A stretch of 64,000 nt of DNA from Pyxicephalus adspersus (GCF_032062135.1 NC_092860.1:70092695-70156694); one strand, 5' to 3'. Counted from the first letter of the stretch, positions 47,723 through 58,183 are shown. Notes: generated from the letters alone by a model not told the origin. A program made the numbers and translations.

Positions 47723-47999
47723 CCGTATTTTTCGGACCATAAGACGCACTTTTCTCCCTCCTAAAGTGGGGGGAAAATCAGGGTGCGTCTTATGGTCCGA
47801 ATGCAGAGGTACAGGGGCATATTTTTTTACTTCGCCGATTGATTTGATGAATGCCGATCGGCGCCGCCTTCATGGGCGGGCACAAGTGCCGCACGCTGGA
47901 TCTCAGGGGAAATCAAATGAATTTTTTTTTCTTGTTTTCCCGTGCAGAAAACCTGGTGCGTCCTATAGTCCGGAGCGTCTAATGGTCTGAAAAATACGG
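47723..47999. mobile_element. Tc1/mariner-type MITE (277 bp) nested in copy B
   Basis: Termini CCGTATTTTTCGGACCATAA and, reversed, CCGTATTTTTCAGACCATTA. The target TA is duplicated at 47721-47722 and 48000-48001. Copy A has the uninterrupted site (gcagttagttttctt near 29359-29373), so the borders are exact. The left end is itself a hairpin (cggaccataagacgcac at 47733-47749 pairing with gtgcgtcttatggtccg at 47783-47799). I recognise this terminus as a widespread vertebrate MITE. Confidence 0.92.
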
Positions 48000-48180
48000 T
48001 AGTTTTCTTCTATCACGTCAGTTTTTTTCCGTACCGTTTATATTAATGGGATTACTGTAGCGTGGATTTTTATTGGCTATTCATTTACACACAAGACAGT
48101 GTGGTCAGAGGTTGTGCGTTGCTCTACGTAGTGATTAAGCAATTTTTCTACTTACACACATATTTCCTTTCTTTCAGATC

Positions 48181-49760
48181 ATGTCTGGCTCTGCTGTTTC
48201 TCCTCCTAAGTGCCTTAACAGCCCTGATTCATTTTGGTATATCTGTGGCAGTTTCACCATTCCCAGTCAAAGGGTGAACATCAGCACATTTGTAGAGCAA
48301 GCCTATTTGGCATAATTCAAAGTGAAAATTGGTGATAAAGATAAGTCTTGGGCCCCTCTAAGGTGTGCAAACAGTGTGTTGAGGGTTTATGGATGTGGAC
48401 AAAGTGAACACATGATAAGATGCCATTTGGTATACCTATGGTTTTGCGAGAGCCAGGAGATCATTTCAGTGACTGTTACTTTTGTATAGTGAAAACTACA
48501 GGATATAACAAGAAAAATAAATGTAACATAGACTGTCCCAGTCTACCAACCACTATACGCCCAGTGACTCATTCAGATGAAATCCCAGTGCCGGTTTTCA
48601 TTACACTACCCTCTCTTGAAGAACATGATTATGGTGAAGAACTAGGTAACAACAATGATGAAGAGTTTGATTTGCATGTTTGATCAGCATGAGTTGAATG
48701 ATTTGGCATGTGATTTGGGACTATCGAAGAAGGCTTCAGAACTCCTAGTATCAAGACTGTGTGAGACAAACTTACTTGAAAAACCAGGGAAATTGCATTT
48801 CTGCAGTACTTTAGAACTGACAGTGGCTTTTTGTATTGCCATAACATACTTAGTTTCATGGAGTAATTGGGAATTCCAATCTATAACTCAACTGAATTGT
48901 GACTAATCATCGATAGCTCAAAGCGGAGCTTAAAGTGTGTCCTCCTTCACAATGCCAATATATATGGGTCAGTCCCAACTGGCCATTCAGTTTCTCCTTG
49001 TGAAGACTATGCAAACATAAAGAGAGTCATCTAGTTGTTGCAATATCACCAACACAATTGGGTCCTCTGTTTTGACCTTAAAATGGTATGCTTGCAGAGG
49101 TCGTGAGAGGCATTGGGTGGAAAGGAAATGGTCTCCAAGATCTGCTCTAAAACCAGGTGATCCAAAAATTCTTCATCAGCTACTTGTTCATAGAAAGAAT
49201 ATTATATTCCCGCCTCTGCACATGAAACTGGGTCTGGCCTCTGCACATGAAACTGGGTCTGATGAAGCATTTCGTTAAAGCTGTGCCAACTGAAGAAGAC
49301 TGTTTCAAGTACCTCATTTTGGCATTTCCTAGCCTGTCTTTTGAAAACGTAAAGGCCGGTGTGTTTGATGGTCCACAGATTCGGCAGCTTATCAAAGATG
49401 AATATTTCATCAGGACAATGTCAGAAGTCGAAAAGAACGCTTGGTTATCATTTAAAGCCATTGTCAGGAACTTTCTTGGAAACACACAAGCAAATAATTA
49501 CACAGAAATGGTCCAGAAACTCTTGGAGAACTACAAAATGCTTGGTTGCAATATAAGCATTAAGGTGCATTTTCTGCTTGGCCATCTTTCTAACTTCCCA
49601 GAAAACCTTGGTGCAGTCAGTGATGATTTGAAGGTCATGGAAGGACGGTATCAGGGTAGATTGGATATGATATGATCATATTGCATATGATGGCTGACTA
49701 TTGATGGAGCATCCAGCGGGATTGTCCTTACACTAAACACTCCAGGAAAAGCTATAGGCG
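48181..49760 (+). pseudogene. Cysteine-rich transposon protein, copy B (broken)
   Basis: ATG at the same place as in copy A, after ctttcagatc. The N-terminus matches A (SPDSFWYICGSFTIPSQR), with a stop at TAA 48313 and a small deletion at 48358 that shifts the frame. It resumes at 48420 as GIPMVLREPGDHFSDCYFC followed by an acidic tail (EEHDYGEELGNNNDEEF). The C-terminal domain, 49247-49675, is the best preserved in the window: HFVKAVPTEEDCFKYLILAF, GVFDGPQIRQLIKDEYFIRT, EVEKNAWLSFKAIVRNFLGN, HFLLGHLSNFPENLGAVSDD and EGRYQGR. A 24-bp tandem duplication (ctctgcacatgaaactgggtctgg unit) at 49213-49260 breaks the frame upstream. It is not a host gene and not functional as it stands. Confidence 0.78.
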
Positions 49761-50454
49761 TAAATTTTTACCTTAACTGCTTACCCGATTATTTTTCAAG
49801 AGTAACAATAAATCCTTTATATGAACAAAAGAAATCTAAATAAACAGTTCATTCAAGTTATTTATTTTTTCATTGTATGTAAAATTTGTATGTTTTTTGA
49901 CAAAAATGAAGGGTACCCTGTATCGAAAAAAATGGATGTGATAGCAAAAAACTGGGGTCATTTCTGGATTCACCACCCAAAAATTTAGTGTAAGATCTAA
50001 CTCAATAAAAAATTTGTTACCCAGTGTAATCATTGTTTATACTACTTTTTATTTATATATTTTATTTAATACACACACAGATATCTTGAACAAGCTTCTA
50101 CAGCTACCCTTAAACAGTATTGCTAACTTCATATAAGTCATTTTTTATGTAAGTTAAGTTCTGATGCAATTACCACTTATAATTCATTGTTTATACTCTA
50201 AAGTATATAAATATCTATGTACTTTTTTTGTACAGCCACTAAAATACAGTCTCTGCAGATCCCCTGAGGAAGCCGCTAGGCAAAACGCATCAGGAAGAGA
50301 TGTATAACCTACGACCAACATTTTATTGAGCTAGGGATTTCATCCTGCATAGCTTTTCGGTCTATTTACGCCCATGATTATACAATGGGAAAAGACCACT
50401 TGTAACCTCTGTATATTTCGATAATTGTTATGATTGGGACAATTTATTACAATA

Positions 50455-51238
50455 CGAGGGGGTGCCGAGAATTTCCTGGCTTTGCCCAGAAAGAAGAGAG
50501 CCAGAGTTATGAAATTTCGACTTAATTGCCTCCTTCAGCTGGTCCAGGAGGTTAGCATATTACCGTCGGGGGATACTAGAGCCCTGAGGTAGGTAGTCCA
50601 CCAACAGAATACCGTCTTTGTCCCAGAAGACGGATGCCATGACTTTTTAGGCAGATTTCTGGGTACAGAACTACTTTGGGCGCAATGACCTGCTGTGGCG
50701 CCATTCCTTTGACTGTTCCTTGGTTTCAGGGTCATAGATGTGGAGCAAAGTTTCATCCTCAGTCACTAACCAAGCCAAAAAGTCCTGTGCAGCTTCAAAA
50801 TGGGCCAAAACGGCTTTGGATGCTTCAACTCGTTCCTTCTTCTGATCACTGTTCAAACATTTTGTCACCCACTTCGCTGAAAGCTTGCACATGTGTAGGA
50901 CAGTGGTGATAAACCCAACACACTCCCATGAGATGTCAAGTATCTGGGCTATCTTTTTTGTGGATATTCACTGGTCCTCAATAATCAACTCATGGACAGC
51001 ATTGCAGGTTGCCGGACGCCCACTGCAGGGCTCACCTTCAACGGTGAAATCCCCAGTCTTGAAACGCGATATCCAGGTTTTGACAGTGCTGTAGGAAGGA
51101 CACTTCAGTTTTAAGAATCGCAAAGACCTGATATTTGCACAGTTACATACTAAGATATTAGAATGTCATATGCCCCCACACTCACTTTTCTATTTCATCT
51201 GGAAGGAGGCAAAGCCAGGAATTCTTAGCACCCCCTCG
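50455..51238 (-). mobile_element. mariner element, 784 bp, internally deleted
   Basis: TIRs CGAGGGGGTGCCGAGAATTT and, reversed from the right, CGAGGGGGTGCTAAGAATTC, with matching inner sequence cctggctttgcc. TA flanks both sides (50453-50454, 51239-51240). The transposase is on the minus strand and incomplete. At about 784 bp it is shorter than typical 1.3-kb mariners. Confidence 0.93.
50535..51115 (-). pseudogene. mariner transposase remnant
   Basis: Minus-strand reading begins CPSYSTVKTWISRFKTGDFT then VEGEPCSGRPATCNAVHELI (HTH and linker with the SGRP block). After a stop it reads LDISWECVGFITTVLHMCKL, SAKWVTKCLNSDQKKERVEA and WLVTEDETLLHIYDPETKEQ with the first catalytic Asp of the D,D34D triad (EDET). 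After another stop it reads KVMASVFWDKDGILLVDYLP and ends at LLDQLKEAIKSK. The second and third catalytic aspartates (HDNA-type block onward) are gone. Confidence 0.9.
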
Positions 51239-51290
51239 TATAAGCACAAATTGTCAAAAACCCCAGCTTTATCACTTCTTTTTCTTCCTT

Positions 51291-52454
51291 GATTATACCT
51301 TACTCACATGGGGTGGCAATAATTATTCATTACCAGGAAAGATTGCTATACCTACCTATATATAACATACAGACAGAGCAGGTAAATTCCTTTTTTTGGT
51401 GCTTGAAGGCCATGCACTGCAGTAGTTTTCCAGATGCTTCATGCATTGTTTCAGGGAAAGGCTACCACGAACCACACCACAACAGCAAATGCTCACAAAC
51501 ACCTGAAAAATTGCTATGGAATGTTCCCAAAGCCAAACAGTTGAAAATTAGCACCAGGAGTGCTTAAACACTTGGTTGAAAAATGCCTGCCTGAACTTAG
51601 CCTAGTTGTCCTAGTTAGTCTATATAAAAGGATAAATAAGGGCTTGTTTAAAGTGTTGGTACTACTAGATCAGAATATGTAAATACTTTAGTGGTCATGG
51701 TCTGGGTATATATTCACTAGGGATCATGACCATAATGCCTATTTAAAGCAGCTCTCTTCTCAATCCTGTCTATAGGAAACAATTAAGGAAAACATTTTTA
51801 ACAGTTCCTCAAATCCTAAATGAGTAGATTATCTCTACGTTATGCTGCCATGGAAAAAAAGGGAAGCCATGCCCACTCAGAGATATCATCTCTCCTTTTC
51901 AAAATTGTATATTGGAAATTTGAGCATGCCCCAATCTTGGGTAGTGCCACTAGTCACCAACCAATAACTTTTGAAATGTACTTAAAAACAAATAAGCAGA
52001 TGTATTAAGAATTCAAAAACATTTTCTGTGAAAAAGTACGTTGCATTTATCTATCACAGTACAAGAATAATCTACAAATGCTTCATGTTTATGTTACCAA
52101 CATTAAATCAACTATACCAGTATTTACATGTTGTTTGGGAAATATATATGAAAACAAAATAAATGATCAGGTTTTAGATGGTTAGCTACATGACATGGTG
52201 AGGCATCATTTGTATAGGCGTTGTTAAAAAAAAAACTCTCACTTTTTTTCTTTAGAAAAAGCATACTTAGAGAATTAAATAGGCTTCTTTGTAGACCCTT
52301 TTCTGCTAAAAACAAGTTTCAGATAAAAAAATATACAAAAGTAATTTGTTTTGACAACCATTATTACTCTGGGTGCACATCTGTTCATGGTCCCTGACCT
52401 CGAAAGTACTGAAGCTAGAAAGTAACATATCTAATAAGAGGTTGACAGCTTATA
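51291..52454. other. Intron, no gene seen
   Basis: Non-coding with chance frames only. No repeat family recognised. Confidence 0.5.
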
Positions 52455-52456
52455 TA

Positions 52457-52890
52457 CACTAAACAACCACTTTATTAGGTACACCTATTCAATTTGCTTG
52501 TTAACACAAATATCTAAAAAGCATGTAGGTATTTAAAAAAAAAAACCTGCATGTAGGCATTTTAAAAATAAGTTTTTAAAAAAAACAAGCATCAGAATGG
52601 GGAAGGTGATTTAGGTGACTTTGAGCATGGGATGGTTGTTTGGTCAGAGCATGGACAGAAAAACATACATTTTCTTCAAAGCTGCAGTTCTCCGGGCGAA
52701 AATACCTTGTTGATGACAGAGGAGGATGGTTAGACAGGTTCTAGCTGAAAGAAAGGCAATAGTAACTCAAGTACAATTGGAGTATGGGGAACAGTATTTC
52801 TGAACACACAACACATCAAACCTTAAAGCAGATGGGCTACAGCAGTAGTAGACCAAATAAAGTGCTAATCTTGTCTACAAAGAACAGACA
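52457..52890 (+). mobile_element. Left part of a Tc1-like element interrupted by a LINE
   Basis: The TIR begins CACTAAACAACCACTTTATT then AGGTACACC, preceded by TA (52455-52456). The start of the transposase follows (gatttaggtgactttgagcatggg, encoding GDLGDFEHG, then a decayed HTH; the string acttgagtacc-like is lost). It ends at about 52890 where LINE sequence begins. Its right part is at 57045-57348 with the matching TIR. Confidence 0.85.
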
Positions 52891-54060
52891 CACGGTGCTG
52901 GCCAGCCGCGATCCAAGATGGCCACATTTTGATCGGGCTCCGAGATCTCTGTGTGTGTTCCAGCATCAGCTAGCAATCAGAGCAGGTCCTTTTGTCCCAT
53001 TTTTACGGGATTCTTACCTTGTTCACTGGTGCCTTCGGGATGAGTAAGAAATTTGGCGGACTCCACTCCTAGATGTAGAATCCCGTGACCTCTTTGTCCA
53101 TGCGGCATGGTCCCAAGGTGGCGGACATCATGCAGTAGCTAACAACACGCCAGCCTCTCCTCTTCATCCAGAGACCACGGATGAGATCCCCAGCGACGGT
53201 TCTTTCCTATCCGTTCCCAGTGCACAGCCAAATCCTTCCTGCAGAGATTCTGAGTTGTTGGAGCGATTTAAGCAGCTGCTGTAGCAGGAACTCTCCCAGG
53301 CCACAGGCAAGTTATTTGTCACTCTTACCAGGGAGATTAGAGATTTGGGCAATAGAGTCCACACTGCTGAGCAGAAAGAGCAGAAAATGGATGACGCCAT
53401 TACAGTGATAGACTCACATGAACTGGACACCTTAGCATGCTTCAGAAAGCGGCAATGCTCAGTATTGAGGATTCAGAAAACCTCCACTGCAGGGCTAATC
53501 TTTGTGTACGGGGGATTCCAGAGACAATTGTCGATTAACCAGGTTTTATTCTGGCCTTGTTCCAAGAATTGCTTCCAGATTATCCACCTGAACGGCTGGA
53601 ACTGGACAGAGTCAACCGGGCCTTAGGTCCTAAAAAAACAGATGGCCCCCCGTGGGACATTATTCTCAAACCACAAAAGAAGCCATTTTAAGACCATCCT
53701 GGAATAAAAGGAACCTTGTCTTTCAGTCTCATTCATATCAAAGCTTTGCTGACCTAGCACCGTAGACAATCCAAAAGCAGAAAGCCCTTAAACTTTTTCT
53801 ACAAATATTGCAACACCTGGATATCAGGTATAGGTGGGGTTTCCCTGTTAAGCTCCAAATCACATATCACAATCGTCAGCACTTTTATCTCCACCCAATA
53901 ACTGTTTTTATCTACAGTTGCAGTCATCTCCATCTGCCTCACCTACCAAGCCACAGCCTGCCTCACAAAGGTCCCCACATCTCTCGCCTATCTGGGATAA
54001 ATCCTCCATGAATAGACGCTCTCCTGTAAAGGATTGTCCCGTTCACCTGATAGTTCTCTG
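52891..54060 (+). pseudogene. Tx1/L1-like LINE 5' UTR and ORF1, decayed
   Basis: The 5' end has ccgcgatccaagatggccac, an AAGATGGCC string like the YY1-type initiator of L1 promoters. ORF1 pieces are SELLERFKQLL, QELSQATGKLFVTLTREIRD then LGNRVHTAEQKEQKMDDAIT (coiled coil) at 53245-53405, followed by decayed RNA-binding-domain sequence to about 54050. The stop inside LL*QELS (TAG at 53282) and later shifts disable it. Confidence 0.75.
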
Positions 54061-54449
54061 AGATCCGAGGACTGATTTTGTCCTAGGGGTATTGCCTATC
54101 TTATTGCTTTTCTATGATGCAATCCTGTGCACTGTTATAGATTCAATAATGGTTGTGTGCCTTAGTTTTATTATCCAGGAAAGCAATAACGGTTGCCTTA
54201 TCAGAATGATTTATAGTTGTCGCGGTCATGTCCTTTGCAGTTGACCAAAGCCAAGTTAGCGGAACACACTCGGGGGTGTCTGGCGTGGTAGGTCTTGCTT
54301 ATGCACAAGACTAGATCCTGCTTTGGCAGTTTTGATTGTTCCTGTGGTGCCTTGAGCCACATAGGTTTTGTTTATGTGTTTTTTTGTCTTAGTTATTTGT
54401 TTGATTTCCATTTCCTGTTTATGACCCTAGTCAACACTGCTAAGTCCTA

Positions 54450-57040
54450 CATGCCCTGGAAGAAAATGTTGTCCACTTTGCCAGATTATACGGATTTGGT
54501 TCAGCTTTTGTTGCTACATCTTCCTCATTTTTTTTGGCTGACAATGATTTTATAGTTTTTTCTCACAATGTCCAGGGTCTGAATTCCCCTACCAAAAGGA
54601 GAAAAGTGTTTAATCATTATTCCTCTTTGGAGCTCATGTTTTAAGTTTGCAGAAAATGCGGTTTTCAGTTTCCTCCAAGCCTAAATATGTTCCTAAGTCT
54701 TACACTCAAGTTCACTAGGCTTGTTTTTCTGAAAAAAAGAGAGGTGTTTTATTTGCTTTCCACCGCTCTGTTCCCTTCTGTTGTGAGCTGGAACTGGCTA
54801 ATCCTACTGGCCGCCATTTAAATTTAATTTACCTTCAGGACAAATTGTATGATGTTGACATTACCATGATCAATTATTATGCTCCTAACTCCCATCAATT
54901 GCAATTTTTCATACATTTTTTCTCTCTTGTTGAGAGACACGCGAGAGATATATTGCTATTGATGGGAGATTCAAATTTAATCATTGACCCTAAACTTGAT
55001 CACTTATCTAAGCCACAATCTGGGTTCCCCCTATCTGCCCCTGGGATGCCCTCATATTTCTCAAAGCTATTGACCCGCTATCGATGGATTGATGTATGAA
55101 GAAAGCTTAATCCTATAGTTAAGGATTACTCATTTTTTTCTGCAACGCATGGTTGTCTGACCAGAATAGACCATATTTTTGTGCAACAATACTTTTTTCT
55201 CCTAAGTTTCTAAATCCAAAATATTAACTACTCCATGGTCTGACCACTCTGCTATATTAATGCAATGCCACTCTTTGGTCCCTAAGTTGCGTACTTTTCA
55301 TTTGCGTCTCAATGATGCGTTACTTTCCTCAACGAAAAAAACTAATGATATCAAACAGGCTCTGCTTCACTTTTTTTTATATCAATAGTGCATCAGTTAC
55401 ATCGCCAACTACATTATGGGATGCCCATAAGGCTACCCTACTCTGAGTTTTGATCCAACTATCTTCCCGTCAGAAAAAGGCTAGAAACTGGAAAATTGCA
55501 GCAATTGACAAATAAGCTGAAATCCGACTCATCTAGTTGACTGTATAGGGAGATTCAGCAAGTAAGAATAGAATTAAATAGTTTATTAGACTACCAAGTA
55601 GAGAAACAAATTTGTTGGTCGAAACGGAACTATTACGCTAGAACGAACAAGCCTGGTCCCATTCTGGCTAAGGTACTTTCTCCCAAACAGGGCCTGTCAG
55701 AACCTATTAAATTGAGAAAACCCACTGGTCACATTTCAGCTAACCCCAACACTATTTGTTCTATGTTCACGGACGTACTCTCTAAAGTTTATGATTACGG
55801 GGGGCCATTAGCTCTGAGAAAGCTGATAATAATTTTTGGATACTCCCCTGCCGGTATTGACTGCTGCTCTAGCAGAATCAATGGAGACTGATTCAAGTCC
55901 GATATTCATCCTATTACTTGGAGCCTTTTTCTATCTTTAGAGGGACAAGACAGAGATGCCCTTTGTCCCCCATTTTGTTTATGTAAGCAATTGAACCCCT
56001 AGCGTGCCTGATTGGAGAGAATCCTAATATTCGGAATTTCGGTTTCTGGCTCCATGTATAAAATAAGTTTGTTTGCCGACGACCTTCTCTTAACCATCAC
56101 TCAACCAAGAATTTCTATTCCCAATTCGTTAGATATACTTAGGAAGTTTGCTAATGTCTCAGGTCTGGTGATTATTGAGCAAAAATCTGAAGCCCTCAAC
56201 CTTAATTTGTCTGCTGATTTATGTTAGGCCCTACAAGGTGCATTCTGTTTTAAATGGGCTTCCTCCCATCTGGAATATTTGGGCATAAAACTGACCAGCA
56301 AGTACTCCACCCTTTTTACTGTTAATTATTCCTCTTTGTTGGCGGAACTTAAGAGGTTAATGCAAAAATGGAGTCTTCATCCTATCTCCTGGATAGGCAG
56401 GATCAACTCAGTTAAAATGACGATTCTTCCAAAACTACTTTACTATTTCAGAACACTTGCAGTTTCGGTCCCTATGCATATACTGAAAACCTTCCAGGGT
56501 AGGATCTTCTCCTTTATATGAAATAATAAAAAGTCATGAATTAACAGAACCACTATGTATGCCCACAAGCGTCAAGGTGGTCTGGGGGTACCCAATGTTC
56601 TAAAATATTATCAGGCAGCCCAAATAGCCCCGCTAGCACCATTGCAGGGTGAAAAGCCCCATTCTGGGTGTCTTTAGAAGCCAGTCTAGTGTCCCCAGTA
56701 GCAGTGGGAGCACTTACTTGGCTACCCCCTAAATTACGCCCTCCCACCATGAGCATTCATCTGCAGCAAATTTTAAGTTAGGGTATTCAGCAGGTTTGTT
56801 GTCCCCACATTTGGCGCTACTTCCTATACAACGCAACCCCCTTTTTAAGCCAGGATTCGCCTGAGACTTTTAATTGGTGGAAGGCTCATAATTTGAGATG
56901 GTTTATTCCCTTTTAGGGAGGGTTTCTATTGTTAGTTGGGAGGAGGTTCGTATGACCCATCAAGCACCAAATAATGAGCTGTTTCACTGTATGCAGCTAA
57001 GACATTGGCTTAATTCCCTGACTAGAGGTGTGGATCTTTC
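54450..57040 (+). pseudogene. Tx1/L1-like LINE ORF2, 3'-truncated
   Basis: Endonuclease pieces are ITMINYYAPNSHQLQFFIHF and RDILLLMGDSNLIIDPKLDH at 54860-55000, with the GDSN/GDFN-type metal-site block, and a TRIDHIFVQQ block near 55160. RT pieces are RGTRQRCPLSPILFM at 55940-55985 and SLFADDLLLT with the catalytic FADD intact at 56072-56083. The thumb reads PISWIGRINSVKMTILPKLL near 56370-56430. The last readable block is NELFHCMQLRHWLNSLTRGV near 56975-57030; the zinc-knuckle C-terminus, 3' UTR and poly(A) are missing and Tc1 sequence follows directly. Confidence 0.82.
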
Positions 57041-57348
57041 GTGCATCTATCCTGCAGGATAGCACACCATGTCACAATGTTTATATTATCTCAAACTGGT
57101 TTCTCGAATATGATAATAAGTTCACTGTACTCAAAAGGCCTCCACAGTCACCATATTCTCAGTCTCCCAGAGCATCTATGTGGTGGAAAAATAGCTGCTT
57201 GATGCGATCATGTCAATATGGACCAAAATACTTATGGAACATTTCCAGCAACCTTGTTAGATCTATGTTGAAATACTATAGTTCTAAAAGCAAAAGCAGG
57301 TTCAAGTCGGTACTAGCAAGGTGTACCTATTAAAGTGGCTAGTGAGCG
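57041..57348 (+). pseudogene. Right part of the interrupted Tc1 element: transposase C-terminus and TIR
   Basis: Reads TPCHNVYIISNWFLEYDNKF then TVLKRPPQSPYSQSPRASMW, the block holding the final catalytic region of Tc1 transposases (usually [14 protein letters not shown]; here the Asp and Glu region is mutated). It ends with KSVLARCTY and the TIR aaggtgtacctattaaagtgg to 57348, followed by TA. The TIR is the inverse of that at 52457 (CACTTTATTAGGTACACC), proving both pieces are one element. Confidence 0.88.
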
Positions 57349-57350
57349 TA

Positions 57351-58154
57351 TTTTATCACAAAACATGTCTCCTATAACTTCCATTCATTGCTAAATTATT
57401 TTTTAACCACACTTTTCAATGAGTTTTAGTTTTTATATATTCAGAGTGGCTGCTGATGTAGTCCTAAAAAGCAATAACCTAATTTACTATTCCAGGAGCT
57501 ACTATTCCTGCAAGGACATATAAACATGATTTGTGTGGAAAGAAATATTTACTCAACATATTTTTCTAATATGCAGTTATTTCCTCTTCTACTTATTAAC
57601 AGGTCTAATTGACCCAATTATGAATCGAACAGTGTGATTGCAACCAAGATATAAGAGCTAAACGTTCTTGATTTTGGGAGACAGAGAAAAAGATCACTGT
57701 ATTATGAAAAATGATAAATTTAGGATATTTTAAAATTGCAGGTATTATTACCTCTTTAGACTAAATCTTCAAATGCCAGATCACAATTATAAAAAAAAAA
57801 CTTCCAGTTTCCAAAAATAATGTGATGACACAAAACACTGGATACACTTATACATTGCATGAAGCTAACTGAAATGGATTGGGGTTTGAGATTAGCACAC
57901 TGGAGGATTAGGACAATGAAGGGGAGTAGTAATTATATCATCCCCTACAATATCCCAACCTACTAATCCATTGGTTTTAGGAATAGAGAACATCGTCTTT
58001 AATCAATATGCCAAAAGTTATCCGGTTAAAATATTAAAGGTATAACTATTCATCATGCTATATTATAAGCAGTAGCCAAAACACCCAGAACAAAACTGCA
58101 GGTAGGGAGTTTTATATGGGAATGTTTTATATAAAATTTGAATATAGTTCTCAC
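57351..58154. other. Intron, no gene seen
   Basis: AT-rich non-coding sequence just downstream (in gene orientation) of the 29-nt PIP5K1C exon. Confidence 0.5.
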
Positions 58155-58183
58155 CTCAGAAGCAGTTTTCTTTCCCACCACAT
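58155..58183 (-). CDS. PIP5K1C: PIP5K1C micro-exon, 29 nt: VVGKKTASE
   Basis: Minus strand: ccttttttttttctcag | ATGTGGTGGGAAAGAAAACT.. GAG | gtgagaac. The polypyrimidine tract, acceptor and donor are excellent. If the exon ends in phase 0, as the next exon needs, it starts with two bases of a split codon and then encodes VVGKKTASE. That lines up with the LAQKKAAPTE piece before the VLSMTAQPG region of human gamma as I remember it. Apparent ATG at its start is not proposed as initiator. Being so short, it is supported by splice sites, phase and weak similarity rather than by strong sequence identity. Confidence 0.72.

Larger units (their letters stand above)
47629..50026 (+). mobile_element. 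CACTG-ended DNA transposon, copy B (2398 bp, with nested MITE)
   Basis: Left end cactggggaacaatttcgaac, and the reversed right end cactgggtaacaaattttttat. Flanked by TAA on both sides (47626-47628 and 50027-50029). It shares leader, ORF and 3' UTR with copy A. It retains the ORF centre that A lacks but has lost about 70 bp that A keeps (near 49092). A 277-bp MITE sits in the leader. Without the MITE the element is about 2.1 kb. Confidence 0.82.
50040..51290 (+). mobile_element. Retroelement 3' tail with hairpin motif, split by a mariner
   Basis: At 50260-50294 the sequence cccctgaggaagccgctagg then caaaacgcatcagg shows the conserved flanks and a GCC/GGC stem. It is followed by an AT-rich 3' UTR-like stretch into which a mariner (50455-51238) inserted; the tail resumes after 51240 (taagcacaaattgtc). 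Confidence 0.5.
4234..58183 (-). other. PIP5K1C: PIP5K1C locus, partial: six internal exons
   Basis: This is the gene-level span of the six recognised coding exons. Type I PIP5-kinases phosphorylate PI4P on the 5-hydroxyl to make PI(4,5)P2 at the plasma membrane. The gamma isoform is known for focal adhesions and synaptic vesicle cycling. Isoform choice rests on the GKKIGHRDVDASGETTYKK stretch, [20 protein letters not shown], and [13 protein letters not shown] followed by [11 protein letters not shown]. These match the gamma isoform better than alpha or beta as I remember those sequences. All splice junctions are GT-AG and phases agree, and no stop or frameshift is seen in any exon, so this looks like a functional gene. 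The first coding exon and the C-terminal half lie outside the window. Confidence 0.9.

Noticed and set aside
47766..47990. 74-codon ORF inside copy B
   Set aside because: Lies wholly within the 277-bp non-coding MITE.
57028..57333. 101-codon ORF as a separate gene
   Set aside because: It is the end of a Tc1 transposase with mutated catalytic block, next to its TIR.
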